NCBI GenBank assembly: GCA_029263855.1 | Contig: JAJUFC010000002.1 | Coordinates: 1-64,000 of the forward strand | Direction: 5' to 3' | From: Candidatus Thermochlorobacteriaceae bacterium | GTDB taxonomy: Bacteria; Bacteroidota; Chlorobiia; Chlorobiales; Thermochlorobacteraceae | DNA length: 64,000 nt | Part shown: positions 38,309-47,304 of the stretch, in pieces | Numbering within the stretch: the stretch's first letter is position 1 | How the letters are laid out: every line of letters starts with the position of its first letter | The notes under the pieces: model-generated | Told to the model about the DNA's origin: nothing | The model's database searches: none | The model's input: the letters and a program-made list of their open reading frames with translations, nothing else | Position numbers and translations under genes: made by a program

Positions 38309-40591
38309 ATGTTCAAACGCGCTTGGCTTTTCGCTTTTTGCTTTTCCTTGATTTCTCGATTACTGCTTGCGCAGACTTCGTGGCGAACGTTTGCTTCTGT
38401 ATCGTCCGCGTCGGCGGTTGAAGTCTCCAATAGCGGTCAGGCTTGGGTTGCGACAAGTGGCGGCTTGTATCGCTTTAATCCTACCACCAACAAAACCGAA
38501 ATTTTCACCAACATCGACGGGCTTGCCGACATTCGCTTGACTGCACTCGCGCTCGATTCCAAAAATAATGCGCTTTGGATAGGCACTGACGAGGGCGTGA
38601 TTACAAACCTGAATTTGAACAGCCTGCAATTCACGAACAGTTTTGCGATTGCCAATGTAACGCAGTTTCCGCAGAAGCGCATTCGCGACTTTGCGTTGAG
38701 TGGCGATTCGCTTTTAGTGGCAACGGATTTCGGCGCATTGCTCTACACGCCTTCACGCCGCGAAGTGCGCGAAACCTACCTCACGCTCGGCGCATTTGCG
38801 ACGGGCACAGCAGTTCGCTCTGTGCTTTTCGCCGATACGCTCATCGTGGCGGGCACGCCGCTCGGCATTGCCATCGCTTCGCGCCGAACGCAAAACCTGA
38901 TTGCGCCATCATCTTGGCAGAGCATCGGTGTTGCGAATGTGAATGCACTCGCGGCGTTCAACGGGAAAATTTACGTTGGCACCAGCACGTCGCTCTTGGC
39001 TTATCGTGTAGCAACTCAAAGTTTTGAGACGGTTGCAACCGATTCCGTTATCGCGCTTCGCACGGCGAATGGTCGCCTATATGCGTTGATGAAATCAGGC
39101 GTGCTCTCGCTTTCCGAAAGCGGCGCAACAAGCACATTTGCCTTTGATTTTTCAGGCGCGACGGATATCGATGTGGCTTCCGATGAAACCGCGTTCATCA
39201 CCGACGCGCATCAATCTCTGCTTGTTTTGCGCAATCAATCCGTTTCGCCAATTTCGCTTAACACGCCGCTCGCCAATCGGTTTGAATGCTTCGGCGTTGA
39301 TTCGCGTGGCAGGCTTTGGGTAAGTTCAACCATCGGCGACCGAAACACAGAAGGATTTTATCGGTTAGATTTTGCCACAAGTCAATGGACAAATTTTCCC
39401 TCGCTTTCTGCATCAGGACTGAACGGCTCGCTCCGACAGTTCAACGCGTTTGCTGAACAGAACGGCTCGATTTATTTGAGCGGATGGGGAAACGGCTTTG
39501 TTGAATTTTTCGGCGATGACTCGGTGCGTGGCTACTCGCGCGCCAATACGCCGCTTCTCTCTGGTCCGCCAAACGCGCCAAATTTCATTGTGATGACTGA
39601 CTTCGCCCCTGATGCCAACGGCGTGCTGTGGATTGCCAACTACCTTTCCGCTAACGGTGCGCTAACGGCTAAACTTCCTGATGGTTCATTCAGAAATTTT
39701 GCAACGCTCAACACCAGCGCAACCGGGTTGAATGGGTTTCCTTCGGGCGTTTTTGCGTTTCGATTAACCCTTGACAATCTTGGACGCAAGTGGGTTGCTT
39801 GTCGCGGTTCAGGCTCCGATGCGGGCGCAGGCGTGATGATTTTTGACGACAATGGCACGCTCGATAATCTCAACGACGACCAATACATTCGCCTGACCAC
39901 ATCGCCCAATCAAGGCAACCTTCCGAACTTGAAAGTCAATGCGATTAAAACCGATTTAGATGGCGCAATTTGGTTCGCGACCGATGAGGGCGCGGCGTAT
40001 TACTTCGACGCCAGCCTTGTTCAAGCAGGCTTTGCGATTCCAAGCGTTACGCGCATTTTTGACTTGCAAGATGAAGTGCTCACTTCGCTCGCGATTGACG
40101 CGCTCAACCGAAAATGGTTCGGCTCGACGAGTGGCGTATGGCTTCTCTCGCCCGACGGCTCGTCGGTGATTGCGCACTACACCGAAACGAATTCGCCACT
40201 TCTTTCCAACCGCGTTTTAGCCCTTGAAGTCGACCGACAAAGCGGCAGAGTGTTCGTTGGCACAGAGCGTGGGCTTTCGGTCATTCAAACCGTCGCCGTT
40301 CAGCCCCCGCTCACGATGTCGGATTTGAAAATCGCCCCCAATCCGGTGCGCTTGCCCGAACATCGTGCCATTCAAATTCAAGGGCTATCGCGCAATACGT
40401 CGGTCAAAATTATCACGCCCACAGGTCGTTTAGTTCGCAACTTAAAGAGCGACGGCGGCGCAGTTGTATTTTGGGACGGCAAGGATAATCGGGGCGAACT
40501 CGTTGCCAGCGGCGTTTATATCGCCGTCGGCATCAGTGAGAATGGCAAAGAAAGCGGACTTGGAAAAATCGCCGTGATTCGCGGGAGATAA
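38309..40591 (+). CDS. porZ: PorZ-like two-propeller protein with T9SS-type C-terminal domain
   Basis: 761 residues from the ATG at 38309. A signal peptide ends near SRLLLAQ. Two beta-propellers follow, built from repeats such as LYRFNPTTNKTEIFTNIDGL...LWIGTDEGVI and IWFATDEGAAYYF...KWFGSTSGVWLLSPDG. The C-terminus is a FlgD/T9SS-like domain (KIAPNPVRLP, VKIITPTGRLVRNL, FWDGKDNRGELVASGVYIAVG). Length, propeller pair and tail match PorZ, the T9SS attachment-complex protein that delivers lipopolysaccharide to sortase PorU in Porphyromonas. The two-component-regulator propeller family is the general alternative. No other T9SS core gene is nearby. Confidence 0.65.
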   Translation: MFKRAWLFAFCFSLISRLLLAQTSWRTFASVSSASAVEVSNSGQAWVATSGGLYRFNPTTNKTEIFTNIDGLADIRLTALALDSKNNALWIGTDEGVITNLNLNSLQFTNSFAIANVTQFPQKRIRDFALSGDSLLVATDFGALLYTPSRREVRETYLTLGAFATGTAVRSVLFADTLIVAGTPLGIAIASRRTQNLIAPSSWQSIGVANVNALAAFNGKIYVGTSTSLLAYRVATQSFETVATDSVIALRTANGRLYALMKSGVLSLSESGATSTFAFDFSGATDIDVASDETAFITDAHQSLLVLRNQSVSPISLNTPLANRFECFGVDSRGRLWVSSTIGDRNTEGFYRLDFATSQWTNFPSLSASGLNGSLRQFNAFAEQNGSIYLSGWGNGFVEFFGDDSVRGYSRANTPLLSGPPNAPNFIVMTDFAPDANGVLWIANYLSANGALTAKLPDGSFRNFATLNTSATGLNGFPSGVFAFRLTLDNLGRKWVACRGSGSDAGAGVMIFDDNGTLDNLNDDQYIRLTTSPNQGNLPNLKVNAIKTDLDGAIWFATDEGAAYYFDASLVQAGFAIPSVTRIFDLQDEVLTSLAIDALNRKWFGSTSGVWLLSPDGSSVIAHYTETNSPLLSNRVLALEVDRQSGRVFVGTERGLSVIQTVAVQPPLTMSDLKIAPNPVRLPEHRAIQIQGLSRNTSVKIITPTGRLVRNLKSDGGAVVFWDGKDNRGELVASGVYIAVGISENGKESGLGKIAVIRGR

Positions 40592-40609
40592 TTTTTTTTC
40601 ATCAAACCG

Positions 40610-40638
40610 TTGCATTGTGCCTTTCGCGCGTGTATATT
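40610..40638 (+). promoter_or_regulatory. Sigma-70-type promoter of tRNA-Phe
   Basis: A -35 box TTGCAT (40610-40615) and a -10 box TATATT (40633-40638) are 17 bases apart. The predicted start is near 40645, about 30 bases before the mature tRNA. Confidence 0.7.
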
Positions 40639-40676
40639 TGCAACCCTTTTTCAAAGCATCTGCTAAAAAAGGACGA

Positions 40677-40749
40677 GGTCAGGTAGCTCAGTCGGTAGAG
40701 CAAAGGACTGAAAATCCTTGTGTCGGGGGTTCGATTCCCTCCCTGACCA
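40677..40749 (+). tRNA. tRNA-Phe (anticodon GAA)
   Basis: The acceptor stem GGTCAGG pairs with CCTGACC, followed by discriminator A. The D arm contains GCTC...GAGC. The anticodon stem AAGGA/TCCTT closes the loop CTGAAAA with anticodon GAA. The T arm has GGGGG-TTCGATT-CCCTC with one G-U pair. Length is 73 bases; CCA is not encoded and must be added. Confidence 0.97.
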
Positions 40750-40760
40750 CATCAACAGAA

Positions 40761-40784
40761 GAGCCGCCTCGTGCGGCTTTTTTA
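40761..40784 (+). terminator. Terminator of tRNA-Phe
   Basis: AGCCGC (40762-40767) and GCGGCT (40773-40778) enclose a CTCGT loop and are followed by a T run. It begins 12 bases after the tRNA. Confidence 0.85.
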
Positions 40785-40804
40785 GTTGCGCAAAATTTTT
40801 GATT

Positions 40805-40837
40805 TATATCACGCCTATATCACGCCTATATCACGCC
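40805..40837. repeat. Three perfect 11-base tandem repeats upstream of the signalling operon
   Basis: TATATCACGCC occurs three times head to tail (40805-40815, 40816-40826, 40827-40837). An 11-base period places each copy on about the same face of the helix. It lies 158 bases before the first receiver gene and just after the tRNA terminator. A related CATATCAC occurs near 40910. It may be a multi-site operator or simple slippage. Confidence 0.8.
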
Positions 40838-40994
40838 GTTATCCGAGCAAAATTGCGCGCGTGAAAAATTTCCCTTTCGTAGAAACGTAATTTTTTTAAC
40901 TTCTCTTTCCATATCACACGACAAAGCCGTTCATATGTAGGGCAGTTTTTTCTTCAAAATCTCAAACAAAACATCAAACGGTCTAATCATACTC

Positions 40995-42092
40995 ATGAAC
41001 CCAAAACTTAAAATTTTGTTTGTCGACGACGAACCTCACATCTTAGAAGCCCTCTCTCAACTTTTCGACACGCTCTACGATGTCCATACAGCAAATAGCG
41101 GCGCCGAAGCGATTGAGTATGTTCGCCAAACGCCTGATATCGCCATTGTCGTTAGCGACCAGCGCATGCCGCAGATGAAAGGCGTTGATGTGCTTAAAAA
41201 CATCAAGGCGATTTCGCCCGATACGGTGCGCATTTTGCTTACAGGCTATGCCGATGCCGACGCGATTTTGGATTCTGTGAATGTCGGCGAAGTTTTTAGA
41301 TACATCAAAAAGCCTTGGAACACGGAGCAAATCCGCGAAGTCATTTCGCTTGCGGCAATAACTTACACGACGCGCAAGAAAGCCAAAGAAAGCAGTGCTT
41401 CCACACAGAAACCTGCCGAGCCGCAACCCACCAACACGATTACGGCGGCGATGGAGTTGCTCTTGAAGCAGAAATCGGTCGAGGAACATTTCTTCACGAA
41501 ACTTTCAGATACGCACAAAGCCAGATCGACCGAAGAAGTGTTTCAGCAGGCGTTTTTAAGCAAGTCGGGCAAGCCGAAAATTCTCGTTGTTGATGATGAG
41601 CAAGGTGTTTTAGTCGCGCTCTCGCAACTTTTATCCGATGAATATGAAGTGATTACCTGCCAATCCGCTGATGAAGCGGTGAAATTGCTCGAGCAAGATT
41701 CGTTTGTAACGCTCTTGCTCACCGACCAGCGCATGCCGAAGAAAACCGGCACGGAACTTTTGATTGATTCGCGCGAGATTGCGCCGCTTGTTCCAAAAGT
41801 GCTGATTACGGCTTACACCGATGTGGAAGACGTGATTCGTTTGATTAACGAGGGGCAAATTTTCCGCTACATTCAAAAGCCTTGGAATCCCGAAAAACTC
41901 CGAGAGACGATTGCTGAAGCCGTCATGCTCTACAAGCATCAAATTACGTCGCAACTTTCTTCGCGCACCGAGAGCGAGCATGTCGCCGATAAAGTCAAAG
42001 ACGCATCGCCGACCGCCAACGCCCAGCCGTCACCCGATGATGCCCTTGCTAAACTTAAAGCCCTGAGCGAATTAGCTAAAAAATCCACGTAG
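40995..42092 (+). CDS. Tandem double-receiver response regulator without output domain
   Basis: 365 residues with two CheY-like receiver domains (about 5-125 and 195-315). Each has the acidic pair DDE, a phospho-acceptor Asp in SDQRMP or TDQRMP, a Thr in LLTGYAD or LITAYTD, and the invariant Lys in KKPWN or QKPWN. The linker contains EEHFFTKLSD and the second domain is introduced by SKSGKP. No DNA-binding, GGDEF or HD-GYP domain follows; the tail is short and polar. It probably receives phosphate from the kinase encoded 30 bases downstream and acts by protein contact or as a relay or sink. A second protein of the same plan follows the kinase. Confidence 0.9.
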   Translation: MNPKLKILFVDDEPHILEALSQLFDTLYDVHTANSGAEAIEYVRQTPDIAIVVSDQRMPQMKGVDVLKNIKAISPDTVRILLTGYADADAILDSVNVGEVFRYIKKPWNTEQIREVISLAAITYTTRKKAKESSASTQKPAEPQPTNTITAAMELLLKQKSVEEHFFTKLSDTHKARSTEEVFQQAFLSKSGKPKILVVDDEQGVLVALSQLLSDEYEVITCQSADEAVKLLEQDSFVTLLLTDQRMPKKTGTELLIDSREIAPLVPKVLITAYTDVEDVIRLINEGQIFRYIQKPWNPEKLRETIAEAVMLYKHQITSQLSSRTESEHVADKVKDASPTANAQPSPDDALAKLKALSELAKKST

Positions 42093-42122
42093 TCAACGAT
42101 TAACACAACAAAGGACAAACCC

Positions 42123-44645
42123 ATGTTAGAAGGATTTCTTCGCTCCAAAGATTTTCTCGCCAAAGAAAGCGTGCCGAAAGAAGAGTATGAACGCGTGCTC
42201 AAAGAGCGCAACCTCTTACTTCAACTCATCGACAGCCTTCCTGACAGCATTTACGCCAAAGACGCGGACGGCAAATTTTTAATCTCCAATCAAAAGAATA
42301 CCGAACTGCTCGGCAAGCATCACTCGTTTGAGGTGATTGGAAAAAACGACTTTGATTTTTACGACAAAGAACTCGCCGAAAAATACCGTCAAGACGAGGT
42401 CATCTTGTTGAACAGCGGTCAAGATTTTATCAATACCGAAGAACCGAACGTCAATAACCTCACGGGAGAACAACGGTGGATTTCGACGACGAAGGTTGTC
42501 ATTCGCGACGAAAACGGCGTTCCTCGAGGCTTGTTTGGAATCGGGCGCGACATTACGACGCGAAAACTCATCGAGGAAGAGTTGGTCAAAAGTCAAGAAA
42601 CGTTCCGCAAGACGATTGACACGGCGCCGAGCATGATTTATCAGTTGCTCTTCCGCCCCGATGGCACGTTCTTTTATCCGTTTGTCAGCCGAGGCTCTGT
42701 GGCGCTCTATGGCGTTGAACCAGAAGTGATTATGCTCAATGCCTCCACCATCACGAAAATGTGGCACCCCGACGATGTAGATGAATACTGGCGTCAAATT
42801 CGCAACACACTCGATAACCTTGTGCCGCTTGATGTAACCGTGCGCATTCTCTTGCCTGATGGTAAAATCAAATGGGTGCGTGTGAACTCTCTTCCTGAAA
42901 AACAGCCCGACGGCAGCATCATTCTTTATGGCGTGCGCACCGACGTCACCGCGCAAAAAGAAAATGAGAGCAAGCTACGCCTGCAACAAGCGCAGATGAA
43001 CACCGCCGCCGACCTTGCGCGGATGGCATTCTGGCAAGCCGACTTGTATCAACAAACCTTCATCTTCAACGAGCGATGCTTCGCTTTGATTGGCACGAGC
43101 ATTGAGAAAGAAGGCTCCTACAACATCAGCATACAAGACTATCTCAGTCGGTTTGTTTTGGAAGACGACGTGCCCGAAACGCTCCGACATTTAGACACCG
43201 TCTTGTCGTCTGCCGACTTAATGCGCGGCGAAGCCTCGTATCGCATCAGGCGATTGAACGACGGCGCGGTTCGCTATCTTAGAGTGCTGTATAACGTGGA
43301 GCGTAACGCCGACGGCATTCCCTTTCGCCTCTTCGGACCCATACAGGACATTACCGAGCAAAAAAACGCGGAAGAGCAAATTCGTCAGAGCGAGGAAGTC
43401 TTCCGAAAAACGGTCAATGCCGTGCCTGGAATGATTTACCAAATTCTCTTCCGCCCCGACGGCACTATCGTTTATCCTTTTGTGAGCGTTGGCAGTAAAT
43501 CCATTTACGGCGTTGAACCTGAGCGCATTATGCTCGATGCCTCCATCATTACAAAGATGTGGCACCCCGACGACATTGGCGAATACATGAGGCGCGTGGA
43601 AGAATGTCGTCGCACCTTAAAGCCGTTCGATATGGAGTGCCGTATTGTCATGCCTGATGGGAAAATCAGATGGCTACGCGTTCACTCTACGCCCGAACTT
43701 GAACCCGACGGCGGAATCCGCTTCTACGGCGTGCGTGTTGACATCACAGAGCAAAAGAAATTGGAAGCCGAACTTGCGGCGCGGCTCAAACAAATTCAAG
43801 ACACACAAACACATTTGATTCAGACGGAGAAAATGTCGGCACTCGGACAAATGGTCGCCGGCATTGCGCACGAACTCAATACGCCGATTGGCTACGCCTC
43901 CAACAACGTTGCCTTGATTCGGGAACGCTTTTCAATCATTTCCAACTTGCTCTCCAAAGCCCTGAAAGCACAAGATGCCGTTTATTCAGGCGAGTTGGAA
44001 AAAGCCCTTACGATGATGCAAGAAATTCGCACCTCGCAAAACGGAACGGTCGCCGAACTTGAAGAAACGGTGCGACGAACTGAGCGGCTTTTCATCGGCA
44101 TTTCATCGGGCTTTGAGCAAATGACGAACCTCGTGCGCTCAATGCGCAACTTCGCACGCCTTGACGAAGCCGAAATGAAAAAAGCCGATATTAACGAGGG
44201 CATCAAAAACTGCCTCTTGATGGTTGGACACTTACTCAAAGATAAAGATGTTGAACTCACCACCGAATATGGCATTTTGCCACTCGTTGATTGTTTTCCT
44301 GCGCAACTCAATCAGGTCTTTTTGAACCTTATCGGCAATGCTATTCACGCTGTTGAGGAAAAGCCCGATGCCAAAGTGCATATCAAAACGTCGCTCGAAC
44401 ACAATTATGTTGTTGTTCGCGTTCAGGATAACGGCAAAGGCATTCCCAAACATGTGCAAGCGAAAATTTTTGACCCATTTTTCACGACGAAGCCCGTTGG
44501 CAAAGGCACGGGATTAGGGCTATCCATTTCATTTGATATTGTTCAAAAACATCACGGCACGCTCACTTTTGAAACCGAAGAAGGTAAGGGCACAACCTTC
44601 ATTGTGAAAATTCCTGCAACAGATTTTTTGCAAACTTCTGTGTAA
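42123..44645 (+). CDS. Soluble four-PAS hybrid-free sensor histidine kinase
   Basis: 840 residues without membrane helices, so probably cytoplasmic. Four PAS/PAC units precede the kinase. PAS2 and PAS4 are clear duplicates, sharing MIYQ-[LI]-LFRPDGT, YPFVS, TKMWHPDD and MPDGKI or LPDGKI; PAS3 has a different sequence. The phospho-acceptor is His583 in GIAHELNTPIGY. The ATPase part has an N box (NLIGNAIHAVEE), G1 (DNGKGIP) and G2 (GKGTGLGLSISFDIVQKHHGTL). Signals, redox or small ligand, are unknown; no haem- or flavin-binding PAS signature is evident. It lies between two double-receiver genes with 30- and 26-base gaps, a single operon. Confidence 0.92.
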   Translation: MLEGFLRSKDFLAKESVPKEEYERVLKERNLLLQLIDSLPDSIYAKDADGKFLISNQKNTELLGKHHSFEVIGKNDFDFYDKELAEKYRQDEVILLNSGQDFINTEEPNVNNLTGEQRWISTTKVVIRDENGVPRGLFGIGRDITTRKLIEEELVKSQETFRKTIDTAPSMIYQLLFRPDGTFFYPFVSRGSVALYGVEPEVIMLNASTITKMWHPDDVDEYWRQIRNTLDNLVPLDVTVRILLPDGKIKWVRVNSLPEKQPDGSIILYGVRTDVTAQKENESKLRLQQAQMNTAADLARMAFWQADLYQQTFIFNERCFALIGTSIEKEGSYNISIQDYLSRFVLEDDVPETLRHLDTVLSSADLMRGEASYRIRRLNDGAVRYLRVLYNVERNADGIPFRLFGPIQDITEQKNAEEQIRQSEEVFRKTVNAVPGMIYQILFRPDGTIVYPFVSVGSKSIYGVEPERIMLDASIITKMWHPDDIGEYMRRVEECRRTLKPFDMECRIVMPDGKIRWLRVHSTPELEPDGGIRFYGVRVDITEQKKLEAELAARLKQIQDTQTHLIQTEKMSALGQMVAGIAHELNTPIGYASNNVALIRERFSIISNLLSKALKAQDAVYSGELEKALTMMQEIRTSQNGTVAELEETVRRTERLFIGISSGFEQMTNLVRSMRNFARLDEAEMKKADINEGIKNCLLMVGHLLKDKDVELTTEYGILPLVDCFPAQLNQVFLNLIGNAIHAVEEKPDAKVHIKTSLEHNYVVVRVQDNGKGIPKHVQAKIFDPFFTTKPVGKGTGLGLSISFDIVQKHHGTLTFETEEGKGTTFIVKIPATDFLQTSV

Positions 44646-44671
44646 CGCTTTGAAGAACCGATGCGCCAACT

Positions 44672-46129
44672 ATGAAACAACTTAAATTGCTTTTGGTCGA
44701 TGATGAGCCTCAGATTTTAGAAAGCCTGTCGCAACTTTTCGACTACGACTACCGCGTTTTAACTGCCACAAGCGGCGAAGCGGCTCTCTCGCTTCTCAAT
44801 TCGCATCGCGATGTGGCGATTATTATCAGCGACCAGCGCATGGCGGGCATGCGCGGCGTAGACCTGCTTCGCCACGTCAAGCAAATCATTCCTGAATCCA
44901 TGCGGATTTTGCTCACGGGCTACTCCGACCTTGAATCCGTGCTTCAATCGGTCAATGTTGGCGAAGTATTCCGATATGTTCGTAAACCTTGGCAACCCGA
45001 GACGCTCAAATCAATTGTCGCCCTTGCCGCCGCAACCTACATCTTGCGCAGTCAACGCGAGAAAAAGCAAGATTCAATTTCAGACAAATCTGCGCCGCTC
45101 GTCAACGCGCTTAAATTCAACGCACCGCCTCACGCTGAGCCTGAATTACCTTCCTCTGATTCCCAGCAAACGCATTTGCAACCCAATGCGCCAGACGACA
45201 AACAAGCGGATTTGGAAACAGAAACACCCATTAACAACGACGCAAGTTCAATTGAGCAACGCTCCACCGAAACGCCCTTCATTGAACCGCCGCCAATCGA
45301 CGCGGCTCTTGCCAACGCGACCGATTCTCTCGAGCAGGAATTTTTAAACGATGTTGAAAAAACGCTTGATACCCTGCCCGTTCATCTCGAGTTAGAAGAC
45401 GACATTCAACCCATCGAAAATTTACAAGCCGAATTTCAATCGTATTTCACTGACGATATTTTAGCCGAACTCAAACGCTACGAAAGCTTCGAGGAAGAAT
45501 TTTTTGCTCGCCTCAACGAAGCCAACGACCTTGATTTAATCGCTTCCGACGACTTGGGAAGTTTTGAAAAACGCTTCTGCGGCAAGAGCGGAAAGCCGCG
45601 CGTCTTATTCGTCGACGACGACTCCGACGTGCTCTATCTCATCTCTGAAACCTTCAAGCGCGAATACGACGTCTTTACCTGCCTTTCGGCAGAATCGGCG
45701 ATGGAGCTTTTGGAAGGAAAATCTTTTTTCGCGTGCATCGTGGCGGATTTGAGAATGCCCGGACAAAGCGGCTCCGAGTTTCTCATTCAAGCCGAAGCGA
45801 TTGAACCGCTTGTGCCAAAAATTTTAATGTCCTCTTACGCCGATGCTGAAGTTATCGTCTCGCTCGTCAATCACGGGTTGCTGTATCGATTCGTCTCCAA
45901 GCCTTATGACGTTCCGAACCTGAAAAATATCATCGTAAGCGCGGTCGAAGAATGTCGCCGCCGTGTTGAGCGCGGCTTGAAATATCGCGGCATCAAAAAA
46001 GCATTCCTCAATTCCAAAGAGAACGCAAAGCCTGTTCAAAAAGATGAAATCTATTTCGCGCCCAATGTTCCAGTTGCCGACGGTCTCCGCACGCAATTAG
46101 AAAACCTCAATCGCCTTACCAAAAAGTAA
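44672..46129 (+). CDS. Tandem double-receiver protein with long acidic linker
   Basis: 485 residues. Receiver 1 (about 5-125) has VDDEPQ, SDQRMAG, LLTGYSD and VRKPWQ. A linker of about 180 residues rich in Asp, Glu, Pro and Ser follows. Receiver 2 (about 310-430) has VDDDSD, ADLRMPG, LMSSYAD and VSKPYD, so both carry the phospho-Asp and the Lys. The short EEFFARLNE and GKSGKP phrases before receiver 2 match those in the first double-receiver protein, so the two genes are paralogues. The linker differs in length. No output domain is present. Together with the upstream kinase it forms a kinase with four receivers. Confidence 0.9.
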   Translation: MKQLKLLLVDDEPQILESLSQLFDYDYRVLTATSGEAALSLLNSHRDVAIIISDQRMAGMRGVDLLRHVKQIIPESMRILLTGYSDLESVLQSVNVGEVFRYVRKPWQPETLKSIVALAAATYILRSQREKKQDSISDKSAPLVNALKFNAPPHAEPELPSSDSQQTHLQPNAPDDKQADLETETPINNDASSIEQRSTETPFIEPPPIDAALANATDSLEQEFLNDVEKTLDTLPVHLELEDDIQPIENLQAEFQSYFTDDILAELKRYESFEEEFFARLNEANDLDLIASDDLGSFEKRFCGKSGKPRVLFVDDDSDVLYLISETFKREYDVFTCLSAESAMELLEGKSFFACIVADLRMPGQSGSEFLIQAEAIEPLVPKILMSSYADAEVIVSLVNHGLLYRFVSKPYDVPNLKNIIVSAVEECRRRVERGLKYRGIKKAFLNSKENAKPVQKDEIYFAPNVPVADGLRTQLENLNRLTKK

Positions 46130-46273
46130 TCCCTACTTTCTGAAAACATTAACCCCTTGTTCCAGAGGGAGCGCGGCGAAGGGCAACTGCCGCGAAAACC
46201 AAATCTCTTCCCATTCTTCATTCGCCATTGCTCACAATTCATTATCTTATCACTCAATTCACTTCGTATTTCA

Positions 46274-47290
46274 ATGCACTACAAACTTTTCGGCAATTCA
46301 GGATTGCGCGTTTCAGAGATTGCGCTCGGCACGATGGGCTTCGGAACGGAGTGGGGCTGGGGTGCCGATTACGAAACGAGCAAAAAAATTTTTGACATTT
46401 ATGCCAACGCAGGCGGAAACTTCCTCGACACGGCTAACATCTACACCGCTGGCACATCGGAAAAATTTTGCGGCGAGTTTGTCGCCCACGACCGCGACCA
46501 CTTCGTCATTGCAACCAAATACACGCTTCAAGACCGAATGAACGATGTGCACTACGCGGGCAATCACCGAAAAAACATGATGCGCTCGGTGCGCGAAAGC
46601 CTCAAACGGCTCAACACTGATTTCATCGATCTTCTCTGGCTTCATGCATGGGATTTCACCACACCCGTTGAAGAAGTGATGCGCGGATTGGACGACCTCG
46701 TCTCGCGTGGCATTGTGCATTATATCGGCATTTCGGATACGCCCGCGTGGATTGTCTCGCAAAGCAATATGCTCGCCGAATTGCGCGGCTGGACGAAGTT
46801 CATCGGATTGCAAATCGAATACTCGCTCATTCAGCGCGCGCCTGAACGCGACCTACTTCCAATGGCGAAAGCGTGGAACATGACCGTAACGCCTTGGGGC
46901 GCACTCGCTGGCGGCGCGCTTTCGGGCAAATACTTGCGCGGCGAAAAAGGACGTCTCACTGAAAACAGTGCGCGCCTCAACGAGCGAAGCACTGCGATTG
47001 CCAAAGAAGTCGTTGCCGTTGCTGAAGCACTCGGCGCAACGCCCGCACAAGTTGCGCTCAAATGGACGATGCAACAAGGATTTTCTGTTGCGCCGATTGT
47101 CGGTGCAACGAAACCCGAACAACTTTCAGACACGCTTAACTCGCCCAAACTTACGCTCTCGAGCGAACATCTCGAACGATTAAACGCCGTCAGCGCGATT
47201 GAACTCGGATTTCCGCACGATTTTCTCGTGAGCGACGCCGTCAAAAATGCACTTGGACGAACGCAAGAAATAATTATCAAGTCATTTTAA
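46274..47290 (+). CDS. Aldo/keto reductase
   Basis: 338 residues from the ATG at 46274 (MHYKLFGNSGLRVSEIALGTM); the upstream codons in frame are not supported. The NAD(P)H-dependent barrel has catalytic Asp and Tyr in NFLDTANIYTAGTSE, Lys in VIATKYTL and His in LLWLHAWD, with cofactor-binding APIVGATKPEQL near the end. It resembles the YajO/PhnA-like and potassium-channel beta-subunit-like subgroup acting on small aldehydes. It is followed 15 bases later by kdsB. A physiological substrate cannot be named. Confidence 0.9.
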   Translation: MHYKLFGNSGLRVSEIALGTMGFGTEWGWGADYETSKKIFDIYANAGGNFLDTANIYTAGTSEKFCGEFVAHDRDHFVIATKYTLQDRMNDVHYAGNHRKNMMRSVRESLKRLNTDFIDLLWLHAWDFTTPVEEVMRGLDDLVSRGIVHYIGISDTPAWIVSQSNMLAELRGWTKFIGLQIEYSLIQRAPERDLLPMAKAWNMTVTPWGALAGGALSGKYLRGEKGRLTENSARLNERSTAIAKEVVAVAEALGATPAQVALKWTMQQGFSVAPIVGATKPEQLSDTLNSPKLTLSSEHLERLNAVSAIELGFPHDFLVSDAVKNALGRTQEIIIKSF

Positions 47291-47304
47291 TTGTTGGAAT
47301 TTAT

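Noticed and set aside
40805-40837. Short CRISPR-like array
   Set aside because: The repeats are directly adjacent with no spacers, and no cas gene is present in the window.
46172-46194. CGCGGC/GCCGCG inverted repeat between the signalling operon and the aldo/keto reductase
   Set aside because: Six-base stem with an 11-base loop and no T tract on either strand; not convincing as a terminator.
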